Below are positions 45,981 to 54,951 of a stretch of 64,000 nucleotides of DNA, piece by piece. The stretch covers positions 20,593-84,592 of the forward strand of contig JACPUC010000018.1 in assembly GCA_016192455.1 (NCBI GenBank), given 5' to 3'. Both the position numbers and the translations under genes were made by a program. The stretch's first letter is position 1, and the number at the start of each line of letters is the position of its first letter. Below the pieces are notes generated by a model that had not been told where the DNA came from, did not search any database, and saw only the letters and a program-made list of their open reading frames with translations. This stretch comes from Candidatus Tectimicrobiota bacterium. GTDB lineage: Bacteria; JACPUC01.

Positions 45981-46355
45981 CGGAGGTTCTCCAGGCTCGG
46001 TGGCTCGACGGCGCAGCGCAAGCGCGCGATGGTGAGGTCTGGCGGATCGCCCCGCAGCCCGGCGGGAGTGAGGCGGCGCGCCTGCCGGACGCGCGCCGGC
46101 CGGCGCCGCGGCCGTGGCGGCTCCCTCAGCGGGGCTTCACGCGGCGGGGAGCGACCCCGCCTGCGGGAGGATAGCAGGAGCGTCGGCGCGCGGTCAACGA
46201 GAGGCGGGCGCAGACGGGCACGGTTGCCGCGCCGCACGGCGAGGCCAATACTAATGCCGAATGCCGCGGCTGCAACCCAGGCGGGCGAGACGGGAATCCT
46301 CGCGGTTCGGTGAAGCCGGCAGAGGTCGGCAGCGTCAATGGACGGAGGGAAAGGC
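45981..46355. other. Divergent intergenic region, nothing supported
   Basis: These 375 bases lie between the LLM oxidoreductase and the universal stress protein. Frames in it are short and overlap one another. I found no clear promoter pair, RNA gene or repeat. Confidence 0.4.
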
Positions 46356-46775
46356 ATGTTCAAACGCATCCTGGTAGCGCTTGACGGTTCACCGCTCGCC
46401 GAGCAGATCCTGCCTCACGTGAAGGAGCTGGCGGTTCAGAGCAAGGCGACGATCTTCCTGCTCCGGGTGGCGTTGGCCCACACCTTTCCGGGGGTCGATC
46501 CGACCGAGCACCAGGTGAAGGTTGTTGCCGAGGCTGAAGAATACATCGAGAGGCTGCGCCAGCAGATGGCCGGGGAGGGCTTGAAGGTTCAGGCGGCGGT
46601 GCGGTATGGACATGATGCCGAGGAGATTCTCGACCATTCCGAGATGAACGAGATCGACCTCGTCGCCATGTCAACGCACGGGCGCAGCGGCGTGCGCCGG
46701 TGGGTGCTGGGGAGTGTGGCCGAAAAGGTGCTGCGGCATTCAAAGGTGCCCATCCTGCTCTTCCGGGCCGCTTAA
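46356..46775 (+). CDS. Universal stress protein (UspA family)
   Basis: This 139-residue protein starts MFKRILVALDGSPLAEQIL. The ATP-binding residues are kept: the D10-G pair at the N-terminus and the C-terminal loop GRSGVRRWVLGSVAEKVLRHS near 112-132. That places it among ATP-binding Usp proteins. ATG 46356 has GGAGGGAAAGGC just upstream; an in-frame ATG at 46338 would add six residues and is less likely. Usp proteins bind ATP and respond to starvation, oxidative stress or respiratory arrest. Confidence 0.92.
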   Translation: MFKRILVALDGSPLAEQILPHVKELAVQSKATIFLLRVALAHTFPGVDPTEHQVKVVAEAEEYIERLRQQMAGEGLKVQAAVRYGHDAEEILDHSEMNEIDLVAMSTHGRSGVRRWVLGSVAEKVLRHSKVPILLFRAA

Positions 46776-47004
46776 TCATAGTTCGGACCCATCTCCAGCA
46801 GCGCGGCTGGTTTGGCGGTGGGAGAATCTCGCTGGCGCCAGCCTGATCCGCGACGCTTCCGTTGGGGCGCCGCGCGAAGGGTGTGGTTCTTCAACGCGAG
46901 TGCGCCGGCGGTCGCCGGGGTTGGGATGAGACGCAGTGTGGCAGTGCAGCCGAGGCGCGCGGATCGCTCCGGCTCGGCTGCCGGTCGAGGATGAGGAAGC
47001 TTCA

Positions 47005-47565
47005 GTGGACCACTATCCGGATTACCTGAACAAGTGCGTCTGGGTGCGCGGCGCGCGGCTCGCCATGCGGGCTGCGCGGCCGGAGGATGCTCCCCGCCTC
47101 CTGGAGTTCTGTCGGCGTATGCCCGCCGAGGCGAACCCGTTTCGCCTCAGCCTTCCCGTTGGCGCGCTGGCGGCGCCCGCCACGGCGGAGCTGGCGCTCC
47201 TGGATGCCGCGCGCTCCGTCACCATCGTGGTGGAGCAGCAGCCGCCGGTGGGCGCCCGGCAGGGCGCCATCGTCGCCCTCGGAAGCTATCGAGTCGAGCC
47301 GGTCAAGGGAGCGGCGCCCACCTCGCCCAACCGCCTCGGCGAGCTGGGAATCCTGGTGTCTGAGGAGTGGCGCCAGGAGGTTGAGAGCACCCTCATCCAT
47401 CACGTCCTGACGGCCGCGATTGAGTTTCGCATCGACGGCCTCTTCGGCATCGCGGTGCGACGGCTCCCCGAGATGCGCGCCACCCTCGCGGCCAGCAGCG
47501 AGCTGGCCATGTTGAGCGCCAGCGAGTCCGCGCTGCGGGTGGACTTCGACTTCTCTCGCGTCTAA
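47005..47565 (+). CDS. GNAT-superfamily acyltransferase-like protein
   Basis: This 186-residue protein has MRAARPEDAPRLLEFCRRMPAE near 13-34, the N-terminal strand-helix of GNAT proteins. AIVALGSYRV near 90 and LGELGILVSEEWRQEVESTLIHHVLTAA near 110-137 resemble the CoA-binding strand-turn-helix. The canonical R/QxxGxG/A loop is not clear (EEWRQEVEST in its place), so CoA binding may be altered. It starts with GTG 47005 after GAGGAAGC. It follows the UspA gene by 229 bases, and GNAT domains are linked to Usp proteins in several bacteria. Confidence 0.6.
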   Translation: MDHYPDYLNKCVWVRGARLAMRAARPEDAPRLLEFCRRMPAEANPFRLSLPVGALAAPATAELALLDAARSVTIVVEQQPPVGARQGAIVALGSYRVEPVKGAAPTSPNRLGELGILVSEEWRQEVESTLIHHVLTAAIEFRIDGLFGIAVRRLPEMRATLAASSELAMLSASESALRVDFDFSRV

Positions 47566-47734
47566 ACCCGCTGCCCAGTTCTGGGCTCACCCTGTCGAAA
47601 CCTTTGCGGCACACGGGGTGGCCTCTCGCCCGCCGCTCCACTAGGCGGGCAACGTTGCGAGGCGACGGCCGCGCCAGGTTGCCCCGACAGGACGCCGGCG
47701 TCCGGGAGGCCGCGGGGGAGGAACCGAAGCGAGC

Positions 47735-48223
47735 GTGATCCAGGTCCTCCTCTGGGCGCTCATCCTGCTCCTCCTCTTTCTCGGCGTGCTGGGGGTCTTC
47801 CTGCCGATGCTGCCCGGCACGGCGCTCATCCTGGCCGCGGCGGTCTTGCATGGCGCGGCGACGGGGTTCGAGGCCGTGTCACCGGCCGTCATCGCGGTGC
47901 TCGCCGGCATCACGCTCCTCTCCTATTTCCTGGATTACGTCGCCGGGGTGATTGGCGCGCAGCGCGCCGGCGCCAGCCGCTGGGGGATCGCCGGGTCGCT
48001 TGCGGGGACGTTGGTGGGCCTCGTCCTCTTCAGCCTGCCGGGGATGCTCATCGGCATGTTCGCGGGGGCGGCGCTCTGCGAGTGGGCGTTCGCCGGCAGG
48101 GACTGGCGCGCGGCCCTGCGCGCCGGCGGCGGCAGCCTCCTCGGCATGCTCGCCGGCGTGCTGGCAAAGTTCGTCATGGCGGTGGCGATGATCGCCATCT
48201 TCTTCTGGTCGGTATCCAAGTGA
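47735..48223 (+). CDS. DUF456 membrane protein
   Basis: This 162-residue protein has four to five hydrophobic segments (about 3-28, 32-45, 48-75, 85-110, 130-158), rich in Gly and Leu. The pattern GVFLPMLPGTALILAAAVLHG near 18-38 and YFLDYVAGVIGAQRAGASRWG near 68-88 is characteristic of DUF456. Family function is unknown. The start is GTG 47735 following a GGAGG-containing region (GGGGGAGGAACC). It has no partner genes in an operon that I can see. Confidence 0.85.
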   Translation: MIQVLLWALILLLLFLGVLGVFLPMLPGTALILAAAVLHGAATGFEAVSPAVIAVLAGITLLSYFLDYVAGVIGAQRAGASRWGIAGSLAGTLVGLVLFSLPGMLIGMFAGAALCEWAFAGRDWRAALRAGGGSLLGMLAGVLAKFVMAVAMIAIFFWSVSK

Positions 48224-48403
48224 CGACCAGCCTGGACCTGCACGCCCTCCCCCCGAAACAGCATCGGTTGCAACCTGCACGAGAGACGCTATGATGCCGC
48301 GAAAGCAGGGCGCCTGACGGCAGACGCGCCCGCCCATGACGGCCCACCTATGGTCGGCCGCTTTGTCTCAGAGCGGCGTGCCCCAGCCGCAAGGGATCGG
48401 AGC

Positions 48404-48685
48404 ATGCGACTCACCCCGGAGATGATCGCCCGCCTGGCCAGGCGGATTTCCGAGCAGCTCGTGGCGCAGGGGGTTGTGGGGCTGACGGGCGCGGCGCAGG
48501 ACCTCCAGGCCCTCATCCGCCGCGTCCTTGCCGAGGAGTTGAAACGCGAGGACGATCTGAACGACGAGGTGCGGCGCGTGCTCCAGGGCCACGCCAAGGA
48601 GATCGCCAAGGGGGGAGTGGATCACCAGCGGATGTTCCAGATGGTGAAGAGCAAGCTGGCGCAGGAACGCGGCATCGTCCTCTAG
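48404..48685 (+). CDS. DUF507 family protein, copy 1
   Basis: This 93-residue all-helical protein begins MRLTPEMIARLARRISEQLV and continues with ALIRRVLAEELKREDDLNDEVRRVLQGHAKEI, the DUF507 pattern. ATG 48404 follows GGGATCGGAGC. DUF507 proteins are uncharacterised and occur in deltaproteobacteria, Aquificae, NC10-like and other phyla, often in tandem pairs as here. Function is unknown. Confidence 0.88.
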   Translation: MRLTPEMIARLARRISEQLVAQGVVGLTGAAQDLQALIRRVLAEELKREDDLNDEVRRVLQGHAKEIAKGGVDHQRMFQMVKSKLAQERGIVL

Positions 48686-48825
48686 CCCGGCGGCCGAGAG
48701 ACCTCCCCGGGTTTTGCGTGAGGCTCGCCGCCAGCAGCGCCGTCGGCGCCAGGCGTGAAGCGCGGGCGGCACAACCCCGCTCTGGACTGTCAAACTCAAG
48801 GTCCCGCGCAGGAGGAGGGTCGCCC

Positions 48826-49104
48826 ATGCGCCTGTCCGACGATCAGATCACGCACCTCACCAACCTCCTGGCCGGGGAGCTGGGGAAGAGTCAGCTCATC
48901 ACCCTGAAAAAGACGCTGGCCGAGGCGCGCCAGGTGATTGCGCGCGAGTTGCGCGACGAGCTGCGCGGCGAGGACGAGATTGATGCCGAGGTGCGGCGGC
49001 GGCTGGCCTCCTACTCCCGGCGCATCCGCGAGGGCACGAGCGAGTGGGAGGTGATGTACCAGCAGCACTACCAGCAGGCCTTGCGCCGGCGCGGCTTGGC
49101 CTAG
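48826..49104 (+). CDS. DUF507 family protein, copy 2
   Basis: This 92-residue paralogue of the preceding gene starts MRLSDDQITHLTNLLAGELG and has RDELRGEDEIDAEVRRRLASYSRRI and EVMYQQHYQQALRRRGL. ATG 48826 has GGAGGAGGG upstream. The two copies share the helical register (a DD/EDEID acidic turn followed by EVRRxL) but differ in the C-terminal third. They may form a heterodimer. Tandem DUF507 pairs are a family trait rather than a local oddity. Confidence 0.88.
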   Translation: MRLSDDQITHLTNLLAGELGKSQLITLKKTLAEARQVIARELRDELRGEDEIDAEVRRRLASYSRRIREGTSEWEVMYQQHYQQALRRRGLA

Positions 49105-49215
49105 CCGCGGCGCGGTCGGGCAGGTGCGTCCAGCCCGCCGGCGCGACACGGGAGCGACCTTCCCTTGTTCCACCCTCCTCCCATGAGCTTCCCACCCGCG
49201 GATCGGGACTCGATC

Positions 49216-50343
49216 ATGGTTGACTTCACGACGCTGCGTCAGGAGTTTCCTGTGACGGCAGAGTACGTCTACCTGAACCACGCCGGCGTCTCGCCCATCT
49301 CGCGCCGGGCGGCGGCTGCCGGGCGCCGCTTCCTCGACGAGTACGAGCGCCACGGCTACGAGCTGAACGCCGCCTGGGAGCGGCGCGCCGAGGAGGTGCG
49401 GCGGACGTTCGCCGCCTGGATCGGCGGCGACGCGGCGGGGGTCGCCTTCGTGAAGAACACCACGGAGGGCCTCCTGATCGTTGCCAACGGCTTCCCCTGG
49501 AAGGCGGGGGAGAACGTCGTCATCAGCAACGTCGAGTTCCCGGCCAATGTCTACCCCTGGCTGAACCTGGCGCGCCGCGGCGTGGAGACGCGCATGGCGC
49601 CGATGCGCGACGGCCGCCTGCAGCTCGACGACATCGTGGACCTCATCGACGCGCGCACCCGCGTCCTCTCCCTGAGCCATGTCGAGTACGCGAACGGCTT
49701 CCGGAACGATCTGGCGGCGCTCGGCGAGGTCTGCCGGCGGCGCCGCATCTTCTTCTGCGTCGATGCGATCCAGTCGCTGGGGGTGCTGCCCCTCGACCTG
49801 CGGGCGACGCAGGTGGATTTCCTCAGCGCCGATGGCCATAAGTGGCTGCTGGCGCCGGAGGGGTGCGGCTTCATCTACTGCGCGCCGCAGGCCCTCGATC
49901 GCCTCGAAGCCCACAACGTGGGGTGGAAGAGCGTGGTCAACTACACCGACTATGCCACCTACGACCTCACCCTCCTTCCGAATGCGCAGCGGTTCGAGGA
50001 GGGATCGCTGAACATGCTCGGCATCCACGTGCTTGGGGAGGCGCTTGACCTGTTGGTGGGGTGCGGGCAGGAAGCGGTGTGGGAGCGTGTGCGCGGGCTT
50101 CTCGATGCAGCCGTGGAGGGGCTGCGCCGGCGAGGGTATGAGGTGCTGACGCCGCTGGCGCCGGCCGATCGCTCCGGCATCCTCCTCTTCCGCAGCCCGC
50201 GATGGAGTGCCGAAGAGGTGGCGCGGCGCCTGCGGCAGGCGAGGGTCGTCTGCGCCGTGCGCGGGGGCGGCGTGCGCATCTCACCGCATTGCTACAATAC
50301 CGAGGAGGAGATCGCCTGCTTCCTCGAGGCGCTGCGGGCGTGA
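49216..50343 (+). CDS. Class V aminotransferase (cysteine-desulfurase/isopenicillin-epimerase-like)
   Basis: This 375-residue PLP enzyme has YLNHAGVSPISRRA near 20-33, NTTEGLLIVANGFPW near 84-98, and FCVDAIQSLGVLPLDL near 181 with the PLP-ring Asp. LSADGHKWLLAPEGCGFIYC near 204-223 holds the PLP Lys. The C-terminal RVVCAVRGGGVRISPHCYNTEEEI is common to SufS-like and CsdA-like proteins. The mobile active-site Cys segment of desulfurases is not obvious, so a transaminase, epimerase or lyase role is equally possible. The frame is open from 49165 and ATG 49183 is an alternative start. Confidence 0.85.
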   Translation: MVDFTTLRQEFPVTAEYVYLNHAGVSPISRRAAAAGRRFLDEYERHGYELNAAWERRAEEVRRTFAAWIGGDAAGVAFVKNTTEGLLIVANGFPWKAGENVVISNVEFPANVYPWLNLARRGVETRMAPMRDGRLQLDDIVDLIDARTRVLSLSHVEYANGFRNDLAALGEVCRRRRIFFCVDAIQSLGVLPLDLRATQVDFLSADGHKWLLAPEGCGFIYCAPQALDRLEAHNVGWKSVVNYTDYATYDLTLLPNAQRFEEGSLNMLGIHVLGEALDLLVGCGQEAVWERVRGLLDAAVEGLRRRGYEVLTPLAPADRSGILLFRSPRWSAEEVARRLRQARVVCAVRGGGVRISPHCYNTEEEIACFLEALRA

Positions 50344-50447
50344 CGACCACGCCGCGCCGAGATAGGCGAGCCGAGAAAGATGCACGGAGGCGCAACCCGG
50401 AGCCACCGAAGACGAAGCCGCAGGGGCTAGGGGTGGAGGGGTGGGTA

Positions 50448-50459
50448 GCGAACCGCCCC
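50448..50459. repeat. Half-site of the 61230 palindrome
   Basis: GCGAACCGCCCC here is identical to the right half of the 28-base palindrome at 61230-61257. Its left arm has decayed to GTGGGTA. It lies in the 288-base gap 50344-50631, in which I see no gene. It suggests a dispersed repeat with two copies in this window. Confidence 0.4.
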
Positions 50460-50631
50460 GACGGGCGTGGAGGCAGAAATTCAGGGGCGGTTCAAGGGTT
50501 GGGTTGCACTGCCGTACGCCGCGGCGCCGCCATGCGCTCCTCGTTCTCGGCTGGTGCTGTGCAGCCCGCCGCGAGCACTCCCCAGGCCGCGCCGAGGGCT
50601 GCGCCTGGCTCGGCGGGTGTGCGACGCGACC

Positions 50632-51426
50632 CTACGCCCCCTTGAAGACAGGTGGGCGCTTCTCGAAGAAGGCCCGCAGCCCCTCCTCGAAGTCGGCACT
50701 CTTGGCGAGCTCGCCCTGCACGGCGCACTCCGCGTCGAGCTGTTCTTCCAGGCTGATCCCCAGGCTGCGGTTGATGAGGTTCTTGATGCCGCCGACCGCG
50801 GCCGTCGGCGCCCCGGCGAAGCGCTCGGCCGCCTTTCTCGTGGCGGCGTCAAAATCAGCCGGCGAGACGACCTGGTTGAGCAGGCCGAGCGCCAGCGCCT
50901 CGCGGGCATCCAGGAAATCGCCGGTCATGAGCAGCTCGGTGGCCCGCGCCATGCCGAGCATGCGCGGCAGGAAGTAGCTCCCCCCCGTGTCGGGACAGAG
51001 GCCGAGCCGCACGAAGGCCTGGTTGAAGCGCGCCGTCTCCACCGCCAGCCGATAGTCGCAGGCGAGCGCCAGGTTGCAGCCGGCGCCGGCGGCCACGCCG
51101 TTGACGGCGGCGATGATCGGCTTGGGCATGGTGCGCATGATCTTCACGCAGTGGTGCAGCCCCTGGATGAGCTCGACGAGCTTGACGCTGCGGTTCGGGT
51201 CATCGAGGAGGCTGCGCATGTAGCCGACGTCCCCCCCGGCGCAGAAGGCGCGCCCGCTGCCGGTGAGCACCACCACCCGGATGCGGCCGTCGTGGGCGCA
51301 GCTTGCCATCGCGTGCGACAGCTCGGCGGCCGTCTCCAGGTTGATCGGGTTCAGCTCGGCGGGGCGGTTCATGCGGATGGTGGCGATGGCGGCGTCCTGC
51401 TCAAAGAGAAGGGTGGAGTAGGCCAT
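50632..51426 (-). CDS. Enoyl-CoA hydratase/isomerase (PaaG-like)
   Basis: This 264-residue crotonase-fold protein has oxyanion-hole segments GRAFCAGGDVGYM near 58-70 and VNGVAAGAGCNLALACD near 102-118. Its active-site loop FVRLGLCPDTGGSYFLPRMLG near 131-151 has Asp in the PDTGG position as in PaaG-type isomerases, not the paired Glu of classical hydratase. It would act on a ring-derived enoyl-CoA such as an epoxyphenylacetyl-CoA-like compound, but the exact substrate is unknown. It matches the phenylacetate-ligase-like genes elsewhere in the window in theme, not in operon. Confidence 0.9.
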   Translation of the reverse strand: MAYSTLLFEQDAAIATIRMNRPAELNPINLETAAELSHAMASCAHDGRIRVVVLTGSGRAFCAGGDVGYMRSLLDDPNRSVKLVELIQGLHHCVKIMRTMPKPIIAAVNGVAAGAGCNLALACDYRLAVETARFNQAFVRLGLCPDTGGSYFLPRMLGMARATELLMTGDFLDAREALALGLLNQVVSPADFDAATRKAAERFAGAPTAAVGGIKNLINRSLGISLEEQLDAECAVQGELAKSADFEEGLRAFFEKRPPVFKGA

Positions 51427-51481
51427 AGTGCGCTCCCTGATGCGTGTGCGGTGTCGTCATGGCAGCGTGCGCGGTCGCCAG

Positions 51482-52282
51482 CTACGAGGGCGGCTCGGAG
51501 GGGTGCTCGGCGCGACGGGGGGGTTGAGGAGCCTGCGCGCTCTGCACCGCGGGGCTTGCCGGAACCGCCGCCGCGCGCCCTTTGGCGATCTCCCCCTCCG
51601 TGCGGGGCTCGTCAAAGTGGCGGTGGCGAATATCGGTGCCGTGCAGCATGTAGATAACCATTTCGGCGATGTTCGTGGCGTGGTCGGCAATGCGTTCGAG
51701 GTACTTGGCGACGAAGGTGAGCCGCATGGCGCGGCTGATGTTGGTGGAGGATTCGAGCATGTAGGTAAGCAGTTCGCGGAAGATTTGCTCCATATAGTTA
51801 TCAACGATGGCGTCATCGGCGCAGACCTGTCGTGCCAAGGCCTCGTCCTCATTCACCATGGCGTCGAGGCTGTTCTTGATCATCTCCTGGGCTTTCTGAG
51901 CCATGAGCGGCAGGTCGATGTAGGGTTTCAGGCGCTCCTCCTCGTTCAGCTCGAGCACCCGTTCCGCGATGTTGGCGGCCTGGTCTCCCACCCGTTCGAG
52001 GTCGGTGGAAATCTTCAAGCCGGTGGTAATGAAGCGGAGATCGCGCCCGGCCGGCTGCCGCAGGGCGAGAATCCGCCAACAGATCTCATCGATCTCCATC
52101 TCCAGCTCATCGATCTCGGAGTCCGTATCGATGACCTTCTGGGCTAGGACGGAACTACGATCAAGGAGGGCCTTCATGGTGTCGGCAATACTCTCCTCGA
52201 CGCGCGCTCCCATGAAGAGGATCTTCTCCTTGAGCTCGCGGAGTTCTCGTTCAAAGGCGCTGCTCAGATGTTCCCGAGCCAT
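51482..52282 (-). CDS. phoU: PhoU-family phosphate regulator
   Basis: This 266-residue protein consists of two PhoU repeats. The first is about 5-115 (LRELKEKILFMGARVEESIAD, RFITTGLKISTDLERVGDQAANIAE) and the second about 120-220 (MRLTFVAKYLERIADHATNIAEMVIYMLHG). The E/DxxxD motifs of both repeats, which bind metals, are present. PhoU restrains the PhoR-PhoB signal and phosphate uptake. A 40-residue Ala/Pro-rich tail (AVPASPAVQSAQAPQPPRRA) is longer than usual. The frame opens at 52378, but ATG 52282 gives the normal N-terminus. No pst genes are adjacent. Confidence 0.92.
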   Translation of the reverse strand: MAREHLSSAFERELRELKEKILFMGARVEESIADTMKALLDRSSVLAQKVIDTDSEIDELEMEIDEICWRILALRQPAGRDLRFITTGLKISTDLERVGDQAANIAERVLELNEEERLKPYIDLPLMAQKAQEMIKNSLDAMVNEDEALARQVCADDAIVDNYMEQIFRELLTYMLESSTNISRAMRLTFVAKYLERIADHATNIAEMVIYMLHGTDIRHRHFDEPRTEGEIAKGRAAAVPASPAVQSAQAPQPPRRAEHPSEPPS

Positions 52283-52531
52283 CACCACCCCAGGACTCCC
52301 CCCTGCGCGCAGCGCCGCGCGACGACAAGCGGCGCCCTTCGCCATCCCCCCAGCACGCCTCGATGCGCTACTCATCACACTACACGTCTTGGCGCAAAAA
52401 GGAAAGGGAAATCAGCACACCCCAGGGGCGAAGGAGCAGCGGAGGAGGCGGAGAAGATAGCCAGCGGGCGGAGGAGCGGCCCAGCGCGCGGAGCGAGGAT
52501 TCCGGCTGCCTCCGGATGGGGGAGGAAATTC

Positions 52532-52560
52532 TTGTCAATGTGGAGTGGCTGTGGTATATA
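52532..52560 (+). promoter_or_regulatory. Putative sigma70 promoter of the lys operon
   Basis: TTGTCA (52532-52537) is followed after 17 bases by TATATA (52555-52560). Transcription would begin near 52567 and give a leader of about 185 bases before lysW. I see no lysine-riboswitch or T-box motif in that leader. The promoter lies in the 469-base gap 52283-52751 between phoU and lysW, which has no other supported feature. Confidence 0.55.
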
Positions 52561-52751
52561 GGCGGCGCGTTTTCCTTGGATGCGCTCCCAGCCCGATCAG
52601 CAAGTGCGTAGGCTCGAGCCAGTGGGGTTGTGCGGTGCGGTGACTCCCCTTCCCGCCCCGGCGATCCGCGCGTTCCAGGCGCGAAGGCACGCCCCTCCCA
52701 CTGGACCCCGAGCGTGCATCAGAATGAACGCAGAACGTAGAGGAGTGGAGA

Positions 52752-52916
52752 ATGGCAGAGTGCATTGAATGTGGGGCCGAGGTTGAGACGAGCGAAGATG
52801 CCGAGGAAGGCGAAATCATCGAATGTCCCGAATGTGGCGTGGAGCTGGAGATCATCAGTGTGGAGCCACTCGAGCTGGCGCTGGCTCCGGAGGAAGAAGA
52901 AGACTGGGGTGAATAA
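52752..52916 (+). CDS. lysW: Amino-group carrier protein LysW
   Basis: LysW is a tiny acidic carrier to which intermediates of lysine synthesis are attached through the gamma-carboxyl of its last Glu. This 54-residue protein starts [20 protein letters not shown]. It has two Cys pairs (C4/C7 and C25/C28) forming a zinc site and ends in the invariant EDWGE. ATG 52752 follows GAGGAGTGGAGA. The small size makes it easy to miss. It directly precedes lysX and heads the operon. Confidence 0.95.
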   Translation: MAECIECGAEVETSEDAEEGEIIECPECGVELEIISVEPLELALAPEEEEDWGE

Positions 52917-53042
52917 GCAGGACTGGACACCGGACGGGTGCGCCGGCGCACTGCTTGCTGCCGCAGGTGGTCCAGTCAGGTGCGACGAGGTGCGATTCCT
53001 CCCCACCCGTCGTGCAGGTCGTGGGGGAAGGTGAGGCGATCC

Positions 53043-53882
53043 ATGCGAATTGGCGTGCTCTGCTCGCGCCTCCGGGTGGAGGAGAAACTTCTCTTCCAAG
53101 AGATGGAGCGGCGCGGCTTGAGCTACGGAAAGATCGACGACCGCGAGATCATCCTCGACTTGAGCAACCTCGAGGTGTCCTACGACGTCATCCTGGAGCG
53201 CTGCATCAATCACTCGCGGGCTTTGCACACCCTTTGCGTGCTGAACGCCCGCGGTGTCCGCACGGTCAACACCTATCGCGTGGCCCTGACGTGCGGCGAT
53301 AAGCTCTTGACCACGAATGCCCTGGCGGCGAATGGGGTGCCCACGCCGCGCACCCTCATCGCCTACACGCCAGAGTCCGCCCTGGCGGCGATCGAGCGGC
53401 TCGGCTACCCGGTGGTGTTGAAACCCACCGTCGGCTCGTGGGGCCGGCTGCTCTCGAAGGTGAATGACCGCGAAGCCGCCGAGGCGCTGCTCGAGCACAA
53501 GCAGATTCTCGGCTCCTACCACCACTCCACCTTCTACATCCAGGAGTACGTCGAGAAGCCGGGGCGCGACATCCGGGCCTTCGTCATCGGCGAGGAGACG
53601 ATCTGCGCCATCTACCGGACCTCCGCGCACTGGATCACGAACACCGCCCGTGGTGGCGTCGCCAGCAACTGCCCGGTGACGCCGGCGATCCACGATCTCT
53701 GCCAGCGCGCCGCCAAGGCAGTGGGGGGCGGCGTCCTCGCCATCGATCTGCTCGAGACCGAGGACGGCCTGCTCGTCAATGAAGTGAACTACACGATGGA
53801 GTTCCGCAACAGCATCGCTCCCACCGGCGTGAACATCCCGCAGCGCGTCATCGACTATGTTGTCAAGGTGGGACAGCAATGA
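53043..53882 (+). CDS. lysX: LysW-aminoadipate ligase LysX
   Basis: LysX is an ATP-grasp ligase that joins alpha-aminoadipate (or glutamate) to the C-terminal Glu of LysW. The 279-residue protein starts [40 protein letters not shown] near 78-97 precedes the ATP-binding lobe. [17 protein letters not shown] near 123-139 and [20 protein letters not shown] near 162-181 are ATP contacts, and [14 protein letters not shown] near 244 carries the metal-binding residues of the LysX/RimK group. Its stop overlaps the lysY start (ATGATG). Specificity for aminoadipate against glutamate, hence lysine against ornithine, cannot be settled by eye. Confidence 0.93.
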   Translation: MRIGVLCSRLRVEEKLLFQEMERRGLSYGKIDDREIILDLSNLEVSYDVILERCINHSRALHTLCVLNARGVRTVNTYRVALTCGDKLLTTNALAANGVPTPRTLIAYTPESALAAIERLGYPVVLKPTVGSWGRLLSKVNDREAAEALLEHKQILGSYHHSTFYIQEYVEKPGRDIRAFVIGEETICAIYRTSAHWITNTARGGVASNCPVTPAIHDLCQRAAKAVGGGVLAIDLLETEDGLLVNEVNYTMEFRNSIAPTGVNIPQRVIDYVVKVGQQ

Positions 53883-54922
53883 TGCGCGTCGCCATCGTCG
53901 GGGGCTCCGGGTACGTCGGCGGGGAGATGCTGCGGTTGCTCCTCGATCATCCGCGCACGGAGGTGGTGCAGGTCACCTCGGAGCGGCAGGCGGGCAAGTA
54001 TGTCACCTCCGTGCACCCGAACCTGCGCGGCAGGACGCGCCTGAAGTTCAGCCGCTTCGACGAGCTGCGGCCGGCGGACCTGCTGGTGAGCTGCCTGCCC
54101 CATGGCGAGAGCATGCAGCGCATAAAGGCGCTGGCCGAGCTGGCGCCGCGCCTCATCGACACGAGCGCCGATTTCCGCCTGCGCGATGCCGCGGCCTACC
54201 CGGTCTGGTACGGTCACGAGCACCCCGAACCGGGGCTCCTCGAGCAATTCGTCTACGGCTTGCCGGAGCTGCACCGCGAGGAACTGGCAACGGCGCGTTT
54301 CGTCTCGGGGACCGGCTGCCTGGCCACCTCGGCGATCCTGGCGCTGGCGCCGCTGCTGCGCAGCGGAGTGGTGCGGCTTGATCCCATCATCATCGAGTGC
54401 AAGGTAGGATCCTCGGCAGGGGGCAATGCCCCCTCCCCCGCGACCCACCATCCTGAACGGCGCGATAGCCTGCGCTCCTTCCAGCCGGTTGGCCATCGCC
54501 ACACGGCGGAAATCGTCCAGGAGCTGAGCTTTAACGGCGCCGTCCCCGGCGTGCTCATGAGCGCCACCGCCGTGGGGCTGGTGCGCGGCATCCTCTGCAC
54601 CGCGCACGCCTTCCTGAAGGATGCCCTCGATGAGAAGGCGGTGTGGGGCATCTACCGCGACTTCTACGGCAAGGAACCGTTCATCCGCATCGTCAAGGAG
54701 CGGCGCGGCATCTACCGCACCCCGGAGCCGAAGATCCTCGCCGGCTCGAACTACTGCGACGTCGGCTTCGAGCTCGATCCGACCAGCAACCGCATCGTCG
54801 TGCTCTCGGCCCTCGACAACCTCATGAAGGGAGCCGCCGGCAACGCCGTGCAGGCCCTCAACGTGATGGCCGGCTGGCAGGAGACGACCGGCCTGGGTTT
54901 CCCCGGCCTCCACCCCGTGTGA
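53879..54922 (+). CDS. lysY: LysW-aminoadipate-6-phosphate reductase LysY
   Basis: LysY reduces the LysW-bound acyl phosphate to a semialdehyde with NADPH, like ArgC. The 347-residue protein has the NADP loop [20 protein letters not shown] (6-25). The active-site Cys is in [20 protein letters not shown] near 141, and the His side is [13 protein letters not shown] near 182. [12 protein letters not shown] and KVGSSAGG near 177 match both LysY and ArgC; the operon context selects LysY. The start at 53879 shares bases with lysX; an alternative ATG lies one codon in. Confidence 0.92.
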   Translation: MMRVAIVGGSGYVGGEMLRLLLDHPRTEVVQVTSERQAGKYVTSVHPNLRGRTRLKFSRFDELRPADLLVSCLPHGESMQRIKALAELAPRLIDTSADFRLRDAAAYPVWYGHEHPEPGLLEQFVYGLPELHREELATARFVSGTGCLATSAILALAPLLRSGVVRLDPIIIECKVGSSAGGNAPSPATHHPERRDSLRSFQPVGHRHTAEIVQELSFNGAVPGVLMSATAVGLVRGILCTAHAFLKDALDEKAVWGIYRDFYGKEPFIRIVKERRGIYRTPEPKILAGSNYCDVGFELDPTSNRIVVLSALDNLMKGAAGNAVQALNVMAGWQETTGLGFPGLHPV

Positions 54923-54951
54923 GCCCGCCGCTCTCTCCGGGAGCCCCTTCG

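Noticed and set aside
52567-52751. Lysine riboswitch or T-box in the lysW leader
   Set aside because: The characteristic conserved cores are not visible by eye; reported only as a leader of unknown content.
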